Shown one piece after another: positions 25,416 through 34,100 of a DNA stretch of 64,000 bases. A model generated the notes under the pieces. That model was given only the letters and a program-made list of their open reading frames with translations. It did not search any database and was not told where the DNA came from. Position 1 is the stretch's first letter. Every line of letters starts with the position of its first letter. The DNA is from Paenibacillus mangrovi. GTDB taxonomy: Bacteria; Bacillota; Bacilli; Paenibacillales; Paenibacillaceae. A program made the translations under genes and the position numbers. The stretch is taken from assembly GCF_022898935.1 (NCBI RefSeq), contig NZ_JALIRP010000005.1:310001-374000 (forward strand), written 5' to 3'.

Positions 25416-26654
25416 TTAAGTAGGTATCGTTATAAGGAACGTTGTGCCTTTGTCCTTTTCGCTCTCGACTTCTATGGTCCCTTTCACTTTATAGATGGTA
25501 CTGTAGATCATGAGCATGCCGAGGCCTGTTCCTTCTTCTTTTGTAGAATAATAAGGTTTACCCAGACGTGATATTTCTTCCTTGGTCATACCGATTCCGG
25601 TGTCCTGGATGTTGATGATAATATTTTGCCCTCTTTCCGATATATCAATAAATAACGTGCCGCCGCCCTTTTCTTTCATCGCTTCAATACCGTTTTTATA
25701 TAAATTAATGAAACATTGCTGAATTTGATTCCGATCGTAATGTTTATTTAGCGAGTTATTAAAACTAAACTCAACTTCTACTTTATGAATAGAGGCATAC
25801 GGCATAATGATATTTTTGGTATACTCGAGCTCCGCACTCATGTTGGAATAAACCATGTTTTCGGATTGCGGTTTGGCAAAAGAGAGATAATCGCTAACTA
25901 TTTTTTCAGCTCGTTTAAGTTCCTGTAAAGACAATTCCACATATTCTTTTTCATCCAGCGTTAGGGTCTGGGATTTATTCAGTAGCTGCAGAAAACCACT
26001 TGTAACCGTAAGCGGATTTCTAATTTCATGGGATACACTAGCCGCTAACTCACTGACAACATTTAATCTTTCCGATTGCACCATCCGGTCACGATTTTTA
26101 ATATTAGCAATGATCTTTTCTATTAAAATCATGATGATAATCGTTACTCCCACATAAGTCGTCAAGGCGTTGATGGTGAGAATCCAGAACTGTCTGTTCA
26201 GCGCCTCATGAACAAAGCTTAAAGTAAACAGGTAATACCCTATAGTTAAAAAAGAAGTGGCGGTTGCCCAAATAATTCGATGTTTAGAATTTAGTTTTAC
26301 GAATTTTTGGCTAAAATAAGGCACTAAAATCATGACCGTTGTTGAAAAAAGAAAGGACTGAATCGTTCCATCTCCACCCACATAGAATCGATAAATATTT
26401 AAGATGAGATATAACGGGAGTACATTCCTGTACCCTCCATAAAGAGCCACGATAATAAACGGAATGTATCTTAAGTCAAAAATAAACCCGATTTCAAGTT
26501 TAATAGGTTTAGCAATACAGAGACTCATCGCCACGGCCGATAGTAAAACAAGAACTTTGTGACTATACGAATTTGGCCTATTTTCAAAGAAAATCAGAAA
26601 TATGACGACGGGAAACAGTAAAAACAGGAAATTCAAAAGCAGCGTTTCAAACAA
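25416..26654 (-). CDS. Orphan sensor histidine kinase, KinB-like
   Basis: A 412-residue kinase with six closely spaced N-terminal membrane helices (residues 1-185), almost no extracellular loops, and a 5TM-LYT-like segment (DLRYIPFIIVALYGGYRNVL). HisKA follows with VSHEIRNPLTVTSGFLQLL at about 208-226, then HATPase with INLYKNGIEAMKEKGGG, DTGIGM and GTGLGM. This is the architecture of Bacillus sporulation kinase KinB. No response regulator is adjacent, so it may feed the Spo0F/Spo0A phosphorelay. It is AT-rich compared with the opp and sensor genes to its left. Confidence 0.88.
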   Translation of the reverse strand: MFETLLLNFLFLLFPVVIFLIFFENRPNSYSHKVLVLLSAVAMSLCIAKPIKLEIGFIFDLRYIPFIIVALYGGYRNVLPLYLILNIYRFYVGGDGTIQSFLFSTTVMILVPYFSQKFVKLNSKHRIIWATATSFLTIGYYLFTLSFVHEALNRQFWILTINALTTYVGVTIIIMILIEKIIANIKNRDRMVQSERLNVVSELAASVSHEIRNPLTVTSGFLQLLNKSQTLTLDEKEYVELSLQELKRAEKIVSDYLSFAKPQSENMVYSNMSAELEYTKNIIMPYASIHKVEVEFSFNNSLNKHYDRNQIQQCFINLYKNGIEAMKEKGGGTLFIDISERGQNIIINIQDTGIGMTKEEISRLGKPYYSTKEEGTGLGMLMIYSTIYKVKGTIEVESEKDKGTTFLITIPT

Positions 26655-26783
26655 GGGTTTACTTCCTTTCGGCCTTTGTTACTCCAAACAGATAAGATAT
26701 GTAAGGTTCTGCTATATTATAAAGCATTACGCTATTATAGCGATATAAGTAAATCAAACTATTAATTATGTATTTTGAAAAAC

Positions 26784-26806
26784 AAAAAAGCATCCGGCGG
26801 ATGCTT
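26784..26806 (-). terminator. Terminator of the merR-thioredoxin operon
   Basis: AAGCATCC-GGC-GGATGCTT (26788-26806); on the minus strand the stem runs into T6 and a further T-rich stretch. Confidence 0.88.
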
Positions 26807-26868
26807 GGGTTTTACCAGCAATAACCCTGGCGCTATATGCTCCAAGGCTGCTGGCTTTCATGTTCAGT

Positions 26869-27189
26869 TTATGGTGCATACCGGGCAAGTGCTGCCTGAT
26901 ATACGCCCTTTGGCCGGAGACCGATCAGTTTATCGACAGGCTCGCCGTTATGGAACACAATCACAGTCGGTGCGGCCATGATGCTAAATTCTGAAGCAAG
27001 CTCTGGGGATTCGTCGCAATCCACATGGAAAATCGATAGCCGGTTCTTCTCTTCGCCTTCCAATTCTTCCAGAATGGGATGCAGCTTTTTGCAGGGCGGG
27101 CACCACTTCGTGCTGAAATCCACCATCGTGACCTTATTCTCCTGAATCGATTCTTGAAAAGATGCTGAACTGATGGCTCGCAAACTCAT
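26869..27189 (-). CDS. Thioredoxin-family protein
   Basis: A 106-residue soluble thioredoxin with active site KWCPPCK (C30, C33). The family's buried Asp is in VDFSTKW, and the cis-Pro is in MAAPTVIVF. The WCPPC centre differs from the classical WCGPC of TrxA, which suggests an accessory thioredoxin of the stress type. It starts three bases after the MerR stop, so the two are one transcription unit. It would reduce protein disulphides, or support a peroxidase, under the stress that the MerR protein senses. Confidence 0.92.
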   Translation of the reverse strand: MSLRAISSASFQESIQENKVTMVDFSTKWCPPCKKLHPILEELEGEEKNRLSIFHVDCDESPELASEFSIMAAPTVIVFHNGEPVDKLIGLRPKGVYQAALARYAP

Positions 27190-27192
27190 TGC

Positions 27193-27564
27193 TCATTCCT
27201 CGCTTTCCTGATTTCCCCGTTCATCCAAAATCGACTGCATGCGCTCCTGCAGATTCGATTTGATGCTCTGCAGCGTGTTGATTTGTGCTTCGATCTCCGC
27301 AAGCTTCTGGCGGTAAATGGGGAGCACTTCCTGGCAGAATGCTTCTTTATTGATCAGGACGCAGTGCAGAAAACCGGCGATCTGCTCCGTCGACAATCCG
27401 AGATTGAGGTACAACTGTATCGTCCGCACCTGCTCTTCCGCAAAAGCCGAATATTCCCGGTAGCCGTTCTCGCACCGGATGGGCGTAAGCAATCCCTGCT
27501 GCTCATAATAACGGAGCGAGCGGACGCTGACGCCGGTACGTGCTGCAAGTTCACCGATTCTCAT
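27193..27564 (-). CDS. MerR-family transcriptional regulator of the thioredoxin operon
   Basis: A 123-residue MerR protein. The N-terminal winged helix reads MRIGELAARTGVSVRSLRYY then EQQGLLTPIR, followed by YREYSAFAEEQVRTIQ, and a long dimerising coiled coil at about 78-115 (QKLAEIEAQINTLQSIKSNL). Cys residues lie near 33, 68 and 77 (IRCENG, LHCVLINKEAFCQE); the last two could sense thiol stress or a metal. AGGAGG nine bases upstream fixes the start. A 20-base-spacer promoter with a matching palindrome lies directly upstream, so it autoregulates with the thioredoxin gene. Confidence 0.9.
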   Translation of the reverse strand: MRIGELAARTGVSVRSLRYYEQQGLLTPIRCENGYREYSAFAEEQVRTIQLYLNLGLSTEQIAGFLHCVLINKEAFCQEVLPIYRQKLAEIEAQINTLQSIKSNLQERMQSILDERGNQESEE

Positions 27565-27598
27565 GTTTCTACGCCTCCTGCTTCGTTGGTTCAATTTG

Positions 27599-27630
27599 AT
27601 TATAAACCCTGACATTAATGTTAGGGTCAA
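27599..27630 (-). promoter_or_regulatory. MerR-type promoter and operator of the merR-trx operon
   Basis: On the minus strand TTGACC (27625-27630) and TATAAT (27599-27604) are 20 bases apart, longer than the 17 bases RNA polymerase prefers. A near-perfect 22-bp palindrome (27606-27627, ACCCT-n-ACATTAATGT-n-AGGGT) fills the spacer. An over-long spacer filled by a dyad is the hallmark of promoters that MerR proteins activate by twisting the DNA. Confidence 0.85.
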
Positions 27631-27732
27631 GAGACAAATTCCGCAACGGCCAGTTCAAGCGGTTACCGAGTCATGAGACGAACGGGCGCCAACCTGGTCA
27701 TGATTTTTTCGAATAAGCGTCGGTTAGAATCG

Positions 27733-27765
27733 AAAAAAGCCGCTTCTTTCCGAAGTGGCTTTTTT
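27733..27765. terminator. Bidirectional terminator
   Basis: AAAAAAGCC...GGCTTTTTT with an inner CTT/AAG pairing and a short loop. On the minus strand it ends the SUKH gene. Confidence 0.82.
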
Positions 27766-27780
27766 GTGAGGCTTTTATGC

Positions 27781-28758
27781 TTAGTTAGTTCCCTTATATG
27801 AGTCATTCTCTTTCACCAATCCGCGAATAAAAGCCTCGAAGTTTACTGCCAGTCTGGTTATCTTGTAGTTATTCTCTCTGTCGACATGGACCACCTCGGG
27901 TTCGCCATCATTCAAGGATTCACGGTAATCCAGCATGACCACCTCCGAATCGGAAGGACAGTCGCAAATAACCACGCCGATTTCAGGATAACCTCCATTT
28001 TCAATGACAAACCGGCTGCCCAATTCCCCACACAGCGAGTGTTTTTTATCATGTCCAATTCCCAAAATGCCTGAGATGGTAACATGTTCTTTTGCTTCGG
28101 AAGCTGCTTCCCCTATAGGAAAGCACCGGTTTCGAGGAATGCCCCCGTTATGTAGCTTCATCATCTCAATATAGGAAGCTGGCAGCTTAAAGACCAGTTT
28201 TTCTTCCACGGAATCGATCATTTCATCTGTGGGCGGTTCTGAAACGTATTGTTCTAACGCATGCTCGCTATCATTCCAGAAGCCCGATGCTTCGGCGCGG
28301 GTATCCGGGTCGACCGCAGGCTCAGTAACGGACTCGGACTCCGTAATGACCTCTGCATGCGTCTTCTCCAATGGTTCGGCAGCCTGCTCATCGATAGCTT
28401 CAGAAGCCATTTTACTCCGGATATCATCCAGGAACTCCAGCGTATCCTCATCCCCGGGTTCCAGCTTGTCTGCTGCTTCGAATTCCCTCAAGGCATCCTC
28501 ATACCGATCGAGGTAGTAATAGGCAAGCCCTATGCGGTAATGCCACAGCGGATCATCTTTGCCCTCTTCTGCAATGGTTAAGAACTGTTCAATTGCCTCT
28601 TCGTACGCTTCAAGATTATTCATCGCTCTGCCCAGGTGACTGATCAGTACATAATCTCTATCCTCTGCAGGAATCTCCATAATTGCATCTACGATTTCTT
28701 GAAATTCATCTTCTTCATGTAATTCATCCAGCTTTGCCAAAAGATCATCTCTCATCAT
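27781..28758 (-). CDS. TPR and SMI1/KNR4 (SUKH) domain protein
   Basis: A 325-residue acidic cytoplasmic protein. Tetratricopeptide-like repeats occupy about 1-125 (GRAMNNLEAYEEAIEQFLTI and YRIGLAYYYLDRYEDALREF), then a Glu/Ala-rich linker. A SUKH domain at about 180-320 has VEEKLVFKLPASYIEMMKLHNGG, split as VEEKLVFKLPASY and IEMMKLHNGG, plus a GIGHDKKHSL loop. SUKH proteins often act as immunity proteins against nuclease toxins, but no toxin gene is adjacent, so here it may be an orphan immunity or a general binding protein. Confidence 0.85.
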   Translation of the reverse strand: MMRDDLLAKLDELHEEDEFQEIVDAIMEIPAEDRDYVLISHLGRAMNNLEAYEEAIEQFLTIAEEGKDDPLWHYRIGLAYYYLDRYEDALREFEAADKLEPGDEDTLEFLDDIRSKMASEAIDEQAAEPLEKTHAEVITESESVTEPAVDPDTRAEASGFWNDSEHALEQYVSEPPTDEMIDSVEEKLVFKLPASYIEMMKLHNGGIPRNRCFPIGEAASEAKEHVTISGILGIGHDKKHSLCGELGSRFVIENGGYPEIGVVICDCPSDSEVVMLDYRESLNDGEPEVVHVDRENNYKITRLAVNFEAFIRGLVKENDSYKGTN

Positions 28759-28839
28759 CTACGCCTCCTACTATAAACCAGCCTTTTTGAAATTATACCA
28801 TTTCCGGCATAGCCCTCTCAAAAATAAAATAAAATAAAA

Positions 28840-28858
28840 GAGAGCTGCAGAAGCTCTC
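28840..28858 (-). terminator. Terminator of the spore-protein gene
   Basis: GAGAGCT/AGCTCTC stem with a five-base loop, followed on the minus strand by TTTTATTTTATTTT, 28 bases after the stop codon. Confidence 0.85.
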
Positions 28859-28886
28859 CCTTTAATAAGGTGCTTTTATAAAAGTT

Positions 28887-29171
28887 CTACTTACTTTCTT
28901 TGTCCACCATCTGCTGCTGTGCGAGCCGGATCATTTCGCGAACCATGGATCCGCCAATTTTTCCGCCAACCTGACCGACCGACTCTGTGGTCAAATCACC
29001 ATTGCCGCCTGGTTCTAACGGAACGCCGAGTTCTTTTGCTACTTCATATTTCACATCGTCCGGCCGATTAGGATCGACATCATAGCCTTCCTGCCTCATC
29101 ACTTCGGCCTTAAACGCCTGCATCCCACGTTCGGCTCCCGGCACCGCATATTTCCTATTCCTTCTGGACAT
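28887..29171 (-). CDS. Small acid-soluble spore protein, alpha/beta type
   Basis: A 94-residue DNA-binding spore protein. It has the germination-protease site region KYEVAKELGVPL, the conserved GGNGDLTTESVGQVGGKIGG block and the second helix SMVREMIRLAQQQM. These proteins coat spore DNA, protecting it from UV and heat, and are degraded at germination. A basic N-terminal extension (MSRRNRKYAVPGAERG) makes it longer than the 60-70 residues usual in Bacillus. Transcription by the forespore sigma-G is expected. It is the clearest evidence that the host forms endospores. Confidence 0.93.
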   Translation of the reverse strand: MSRRNRKYAVPGAERGMQAFKAEVMRQEGYDVDPNRPDDVKYEVAKELGVPLEPGGNGDLTTESVGQVGGKIGGSMVREMIRLAQQQMVDKESK

Positions 29172-29358
29172 CCCCTGATCACACTCCTAGACCTGTTTTT
29201 AACTAACATGCCCGGGAATAGGATCATTCATCCTTGTTGATTGTTGCCGGTTATATCCAGTTGGGTGCCTAAATGATTTCCTAGTTTACTTAAGCTATAT
29301 AATCAAATCGTAGTTGGTTCATAATACATTCTTACGGATAAAATGAGGAGGAACTCAC

Positions 29359-30117
29359 ATGAAATATACCGTTATTACAGGCGCCAGTTCAGGTATTGGT
29401 TATGAAACTGCCCTAGCTTTTGCATCTCGCGGAAAAAACTTAGTCATTGTAGCCCGCAGAAAGGAGCAGTTGGAGGAATTAAAGTCTGAAATCGCACGTA
29501 ACCATCCTGATGTAGATGTTGTCATTCGGACGACTGACTTATCTGTTGCTGACAATGCTTATAAGCTTTACGATAGCCTGCAAGAGTTCGAAATCGAAAC
29601 GTGGATGAACAATGCGGGATTTGGTAACTTTGCATCTATTGGCAATCAAAATTTAAACAAGATCGAGACTATGCTGCATTTAAACATTGAAGCGTTAACC
29701 ATACTATCCTCTCTATTCGTTCGTGACTACGCAAATGTTGAAGGAACACAATTAATTAACGTTTCATCTGGCGGTGGTTATACGATTGTGGGAAATGCCG
29801 TTACGTACTGCGCGACCAAGTTTTATGTAAGTGCCTTTACTGAAGGACTTTCACATGAACTTAAAAGCCAAGGTGCACGTATGCAAGCAAAAGTATTGGC
29901 ACCTGCCGCAACAGAAACAGAATTCGCGAAGCATGCTTTCGATGTCAAGGATTTCGAATATCACGGTACTGTGCCAAAGTTTCATACCGCACAGGAAATG
30001 GCGGGATTTTTACTTGATTTGTATGATAGCGATAAGGTTGTGGGGATCGTGGATGGATTGACGTATGAGTTTGAGTTGAGAAATGCTATTTTTAATTACG
30101 TGGAAAGAACGCGATAG
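29359..30117 (+). CDS. Short-chain dehydrogenase/reductase
   Basis: A 252-residue classical SDR: NAD(P)-binding TGASSGIGYE at 7-16, NNAGFG near 90, catalytic Ser in INVSSGGGY and YxxxK as YCATKFYVS near 151-155. RKE after strand 2 (VARRKEQLEE) suggests NADPH preference. AGGAGGAACTCAC precedes the start. It is monocistronic and ends in a hairpin. The substrate is unknown. Confidence 0.92.
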   Translation: MKYTVITGASSGIGYETALAFASRGKNLVIVARRKEQLEELKSEIARNHPDVDVVIRTTDLSVADNAYKLYDSLQEFEIETWMNNAGFGNFASIGNQNLNKIETMLHLNIEALTILSSLFVRDYANVEGTQLINVSSGGGYTIVGNAVTYCATKFYVSAFTEGLSHELKSQGARMQAKVLAPAATETEFAKHAFDVKDFEYHGTVPKFHTAQEMAGFLLDLYDSDKVVGIVDGLTYEFELRNAIFNYVERTR

Positions 30118-30125
30118 GCAGTATT

Positions 30126-30174
30126 AAAAGACGCCTCCATAATCACTATTAAAGTGGGGATGGGGGCGTCTTTT
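30126..30174 (+). terminator. Terminator of the SDR gene
   Basis: AAAAGACGCC/GGCGTCTTTT, 10 bp, enclosing a longer loop with a CCAT/ATGG extension. Confidence 0.82.
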
Positions 30175-30221
30175 GCATCATAAGGGAAGCTCGTTCATCG
30201 CACCGTCTACACTAACAGGTT

Positions 30222-30572
30222 CTAACTCCCTGTATTATTCGTTTCGTTCTTCTGCAAAGAAATGTAATGCTCCCCCACTTTTATCATTTGCTCCAAAATA
30301 GGTTCCAGGCTTTTTCCAAAATCGGTTAATGAATATTCAACCTTCGGCGGCATCGTTAAAAACGCAGTACGATTGACTATACCATCTTTTTCAAGCTCCC
30401 GAAGCTGTGTTGTTAGGACATGCCTGGACACGTCTGGAATAAGTCGCTGAAGTTCACCAAAACGCCGTGTTTCCTGCAGTAGTTCATAAATAATCCTCGG
30501 CTTCCACTTCCCACTAATTCTTTGAAGCCCCACTTCTACAGGGCAACCAAAAGTCCCGTCCTGATATGGCAT
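30222..30572 (-). CDS. HxlR-family transcriptional regulator
   Basis: A 116-residue winged-helix protein. The HxlR signature is intact: CPVEVGLQRISGKWKPRIIY, FGELQRLIPDVSRHVLTTQL and LREL. A single Cys near residue 9 (FGCPVEV) matches the redox-sensing Cys of YodB/HypR-type members. TGGAGGTAAAG before ATG 30572 fixes the start. It is divergent from the SnoaL-like gene, with a TAGTCA-n8-TGACTA dyad just upstream of its start. Confidence 0.9.
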   Translation of the reverse strand: MPYQDGTFGCPVEVGLQRISGKWKPRIIYELLQETRRFGELQRLIPDVSRHVLTTQLRELEKDGIVNRTAFLTMPPKVEYSLTDFGKSLEPILEQMIKVGEHYISLQKNETNNTGS

Positions 30573-30586
30573 CTTTACCTCCACAA

Positions 30587-30606
30587 TAGTCAGATTTTTA
30601 TGACTA
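30587..30606. promoter_or_regulatory. Candidate HxlR operator
   Basis: A perfect 6-bp dyad, TAGTCA (30587-30592) and TGACTA (30601-30606), with an eight-base AT-rich centre, 15 bases upstream of the HxlR start in the divergent intergenic region. HxlR-family repressors bind short dyads of this size. Confidence 0.5.
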
Positions 30607-30691
30607 TGTCATCATTTTCTGCGTACTTAATATGTCGCGGGGCTTCGGATATACTAACACATACACACATCATATTGAAAGAAGTGACACG

Positions 30692-31114
30692 ATGGAATCC
30701 CCTATTCGAAAAAAACCGGTCATGAATCCGGAAGATATGAACCCTGCATTTGCCGAAGCCTACAACTCTGGAAACATAGACAGTCTGCTTGCCTTATATG
30801 AACCTCAAGGCATTCTGATTAATCCGAATGGCGGCATAGATCAAGGGATCGATCATGTTCGCAAAACCCTTGAGGATCTATTGCAATTGAAAGGCAACAT
30901 GGTATCCAAAAATATGTACTGCATTCCTTTTGAAAATATGGCTTTGATGCGGGCACATTATATCCTTCATACCGTGGATGCGGATGGAAATCCGATACAA
31001 ATCCAGGGTCATACTTCGGAGATTGTGAGAAAGCAGCCGGATGGAAGCTGGCTGTATATCGTAGACCATCCCTTCGGCGCCGATCCGATATTGGAAACGG
31101 ATGCCGCCTTGTAA
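30692..31114 (+). CDS. SnoaL-like/DUF4440 small protein
   Basis: A 140-residue NTF2-fold protein: AFAEAYNSGNIDSLLALYEP at about 19-38, GIDHVRKTLEDLL, and the C-terminal EIVRKQPDGSWLYIVDHPFG. Such proteins are small isomerase-like or ligand-binding enzymes of mostly unknown role. The start at 30692 is weakly supported (AGAAGTGA upstream). Its divergence from the HxlR gene suggests it is the repressor's target. Confidence 0.85.
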   Translation: MESPIRKKPVMNPEDMNPAFAEAYNSGNIDSLLALYEPQGILINPNGGIDQGIDHVRKTLEDLLQLKGNMVSKNMYCIPFENMALMRAHYILHTVDADGNPIQIQGHTSEIVRKQPDGSWLYIVDHPFGADPILETDAAL

Positions 31115-31184
31115 TCCATAGACTTGTTGTTGCTAAATCCGGCCTCAAGAGGAATCCTACCTATGATGTCGAAAATGTAGAGTT

Positions 31185-34100
31185 ATGATGACAACGAGGA
31201 AAATATGGATCATATCAACGCTGTTTTTGGCCATTTTGACGGGCTTTCGTTTTTTGTGGCTGCAATATAACTCGACTACCGACTATCCGGTTGCTTCTCA
31301 GGGTGTATTGGACCTGCGGGGCTGGGACTCTCTGAACTCCCATTCCCTTCCGTTAAACGGCGAATGGGAGTTCTACCCTGGTACTCTCCGATATCAGAAC
31401 GGAACATTCCGAGCGGATACCCACTCTTCGAGCAGATGGATTCAAGTTCCGGGCAACTGGAAATTTGACGATGAGCCATATGGCAACGACAAGTATGGCT
31501 TCGGCACCTACCGCTTGAGAATTCTGGTGAATCCGGGCAAAGGGAACTCATACGGCATCCACATACCAAGCATTAATAGCTCATCGGAAGTTTATATAAA
31601 CGGACAGCTTCTCGGTCATTCTGGTAAACCGGCCGAGAGCAAAGAAAATTACTCGCCGCTAGACGTTCCGTATACGACGTACTTTACCTTAGAGGACGAG
31701 AGCGAGATTGAACTCGTTATCCAGGTTTCGAACTTCGACAACTTTCGCAGTGGCGGGATCGTCCGATCGATTAAATTTGGACCGGAAAGCACTCTGAGAA
31801 AGGACTTGAGCTTTTCCAGGAATATGGTTTGGGTTGCTTGCATCGCTTATGCGCTTCACGTTCTGTACGGCTTTATATTATACCTGGTAGGAGGCCGGGA
31901 TAAGAGGCTGATCTACTTCTCCCTGATGATTCTGTGCGTGATTCTCGCGACGCTGTTGGACGGAGAAAGGTTATTGTATACGTGGATTCCATTCACATAT
32001 GAATGGAGTTTTAAGATCATTTATCTCGGTATGCTATCCGGAGGATATTTTCTGCATCAGTTAATTAAGGGTAAGCTTCCGTTATCACTGCGTCGCCGAG
32101 CTTCTCTGGCTTATGAGCTTTTATGCGGCATTGCGGTTTTATCCGTATTGCTCTTACCTTTACACGTTGTGCTAGCTCTACAAGAGCTGTATATCGTTCT
32201 GATGTTCATCCCTTGCTTCTTTTTACCAGCTGTAATGTACAGGTCGACAGCTAAAATTGATGTGGATAACATCTTCTTGCTCCTGGCTGCTATAGCGTCG
32301 ATCAGCAGTATGATTTGGCTCATCATCATCAATATTGTACATATCGAGATGATCTCCTATCCGTTCGATCTCATCATTGCGATGATTTGTTTCTCGGCGT
32401 TTTGGTTCAAGCGCTTTTTCCGATTGTCGGAAGAGTCCCATAAGCTGGCGAATACGCTGAAGCAGGCGGACAAGCAAAAAGATGATTTCCTGTCTACTGT
32501 CGCCCATGAACTGCGTAATCCGTTGCACGGTATGATTAACATCTCGCAATCGGTCTCAGAGAGAGAGCAGGACAAACTCGGGATGAATAGCGTCAATGAC
32601 CTGCAGATGCTTGCCAAGGTTGGCCGCCGCATGTCTTACATGCTGAACGATCTACTCGATATGGCTCGATTGAAGGAAAACCGGATTAGCCTGGACCTTA
32701 TAGGCATATCTGTACATGGCGTAGCTTCAAGCGTCATCGATATGCTTCACTTTATGACGGAAGGTAAGCCGATCCAGCTGATCAACCACATACCGGCGGG
32801 CTTCCCTCTGGTTCATGCCGACGAGAACAGACTGAATCAAATCCTGTTCAATCTATTGCACAACGCTGTTAAATACTCAGATGAAGGCGAAGTGTCGGTA
32901 CAGGCTGACGTTCAGGACGGATGGGCGAGCATATCTGTTGCAGACATGGGCATCGGAATGGATGAAGAGCTGCTGAACAGAGTATTCGAGCCTTACGAGC
33001 AGGCCTCATCGGACGGGGCTTCACTCAGAGGCGGATTCGGACTTGGGCTCAGCATCTGCAAAAAACTTGTCGAAATGCATGGAGGAACGCTGAAGGTTCG
33101 TTCAAAGCCGAATGAAGGCTCTGTATTCACATTTACATTAAGGCTTGCCACGGAAGGGACTGTTGACGAGCTCACAGAATCACTCATAGCTGCGGCCGCC
33201 ATCGTATCCGAAGGCAGCAGAGCTACCGATGCCCAGATGACTCCCTATGCTGAACTAGCTCATAACTCGTCTTCAGAGCGGATTCGATTGTTAGCTGTCG
33301 ATGACGATCCTGTCAATCTGAATGTGCTGAGGACGATTTTCGAGGATGAAACATATGAAGTAGTCACGGCGACCAGCGGCAAGGAAGCACTCACGCTGCT
33401 GGAATCCGGCGGATGGGATTTGATCATTTCCGATGTGACCATGCCGATCATGTCCGGTTATGAACTGACTGCGCGAATTCGCGAACGTTTTTCCATCGCG
33501 GAGCTACCTGTGCTTCTCTTGACGGCGAGCAGTCAGGATAAGGACATTGAGGCTGGATTTCGCTCCGGCGCCAATGACTACGTGACCAAGCCGGTGAATG
33601 CTACTGTGCTGAAGTCCAGGGTCAGATCATTGACCAATCTGAAAAAAACCGTGAACGAGCGATTGCGGATGGAAGCGGCATTACTACAAGCTCAAATCAA
33701 GCCTCATTTCTTGATCAATACGTTTAATGCGGTATCTGCTCTCAGCAGAATCGACACGAATAAAATGGATGATCTAATCGAGGAACTGACCACTTATTTT
33801 AGGCTCGGCATCGATTTTGAGAATTCCAACCGGGCGGTACCGCTGGACCGTGAGCTTAAGCTCATTCGCTCCTACTTATTTATCCAAAAACAGCGATTCG
33901 AGGACAGGCTCAACGTTGTATGGGAGGTCGACGATGACGTGAACATCTGCATTCCTCCTTTGACCATCCAGCCGCTTGTCGAAAATGCGGTTTCACATGG
34001 CATAATGAAGCGCGGCGAGGGTGGGGAAGTTCGAATTCGAATTACCGATCTCGGCCACTCTGTCGAGGTATGCGTTTCCGATAACGGTGTGGGAATCGAT

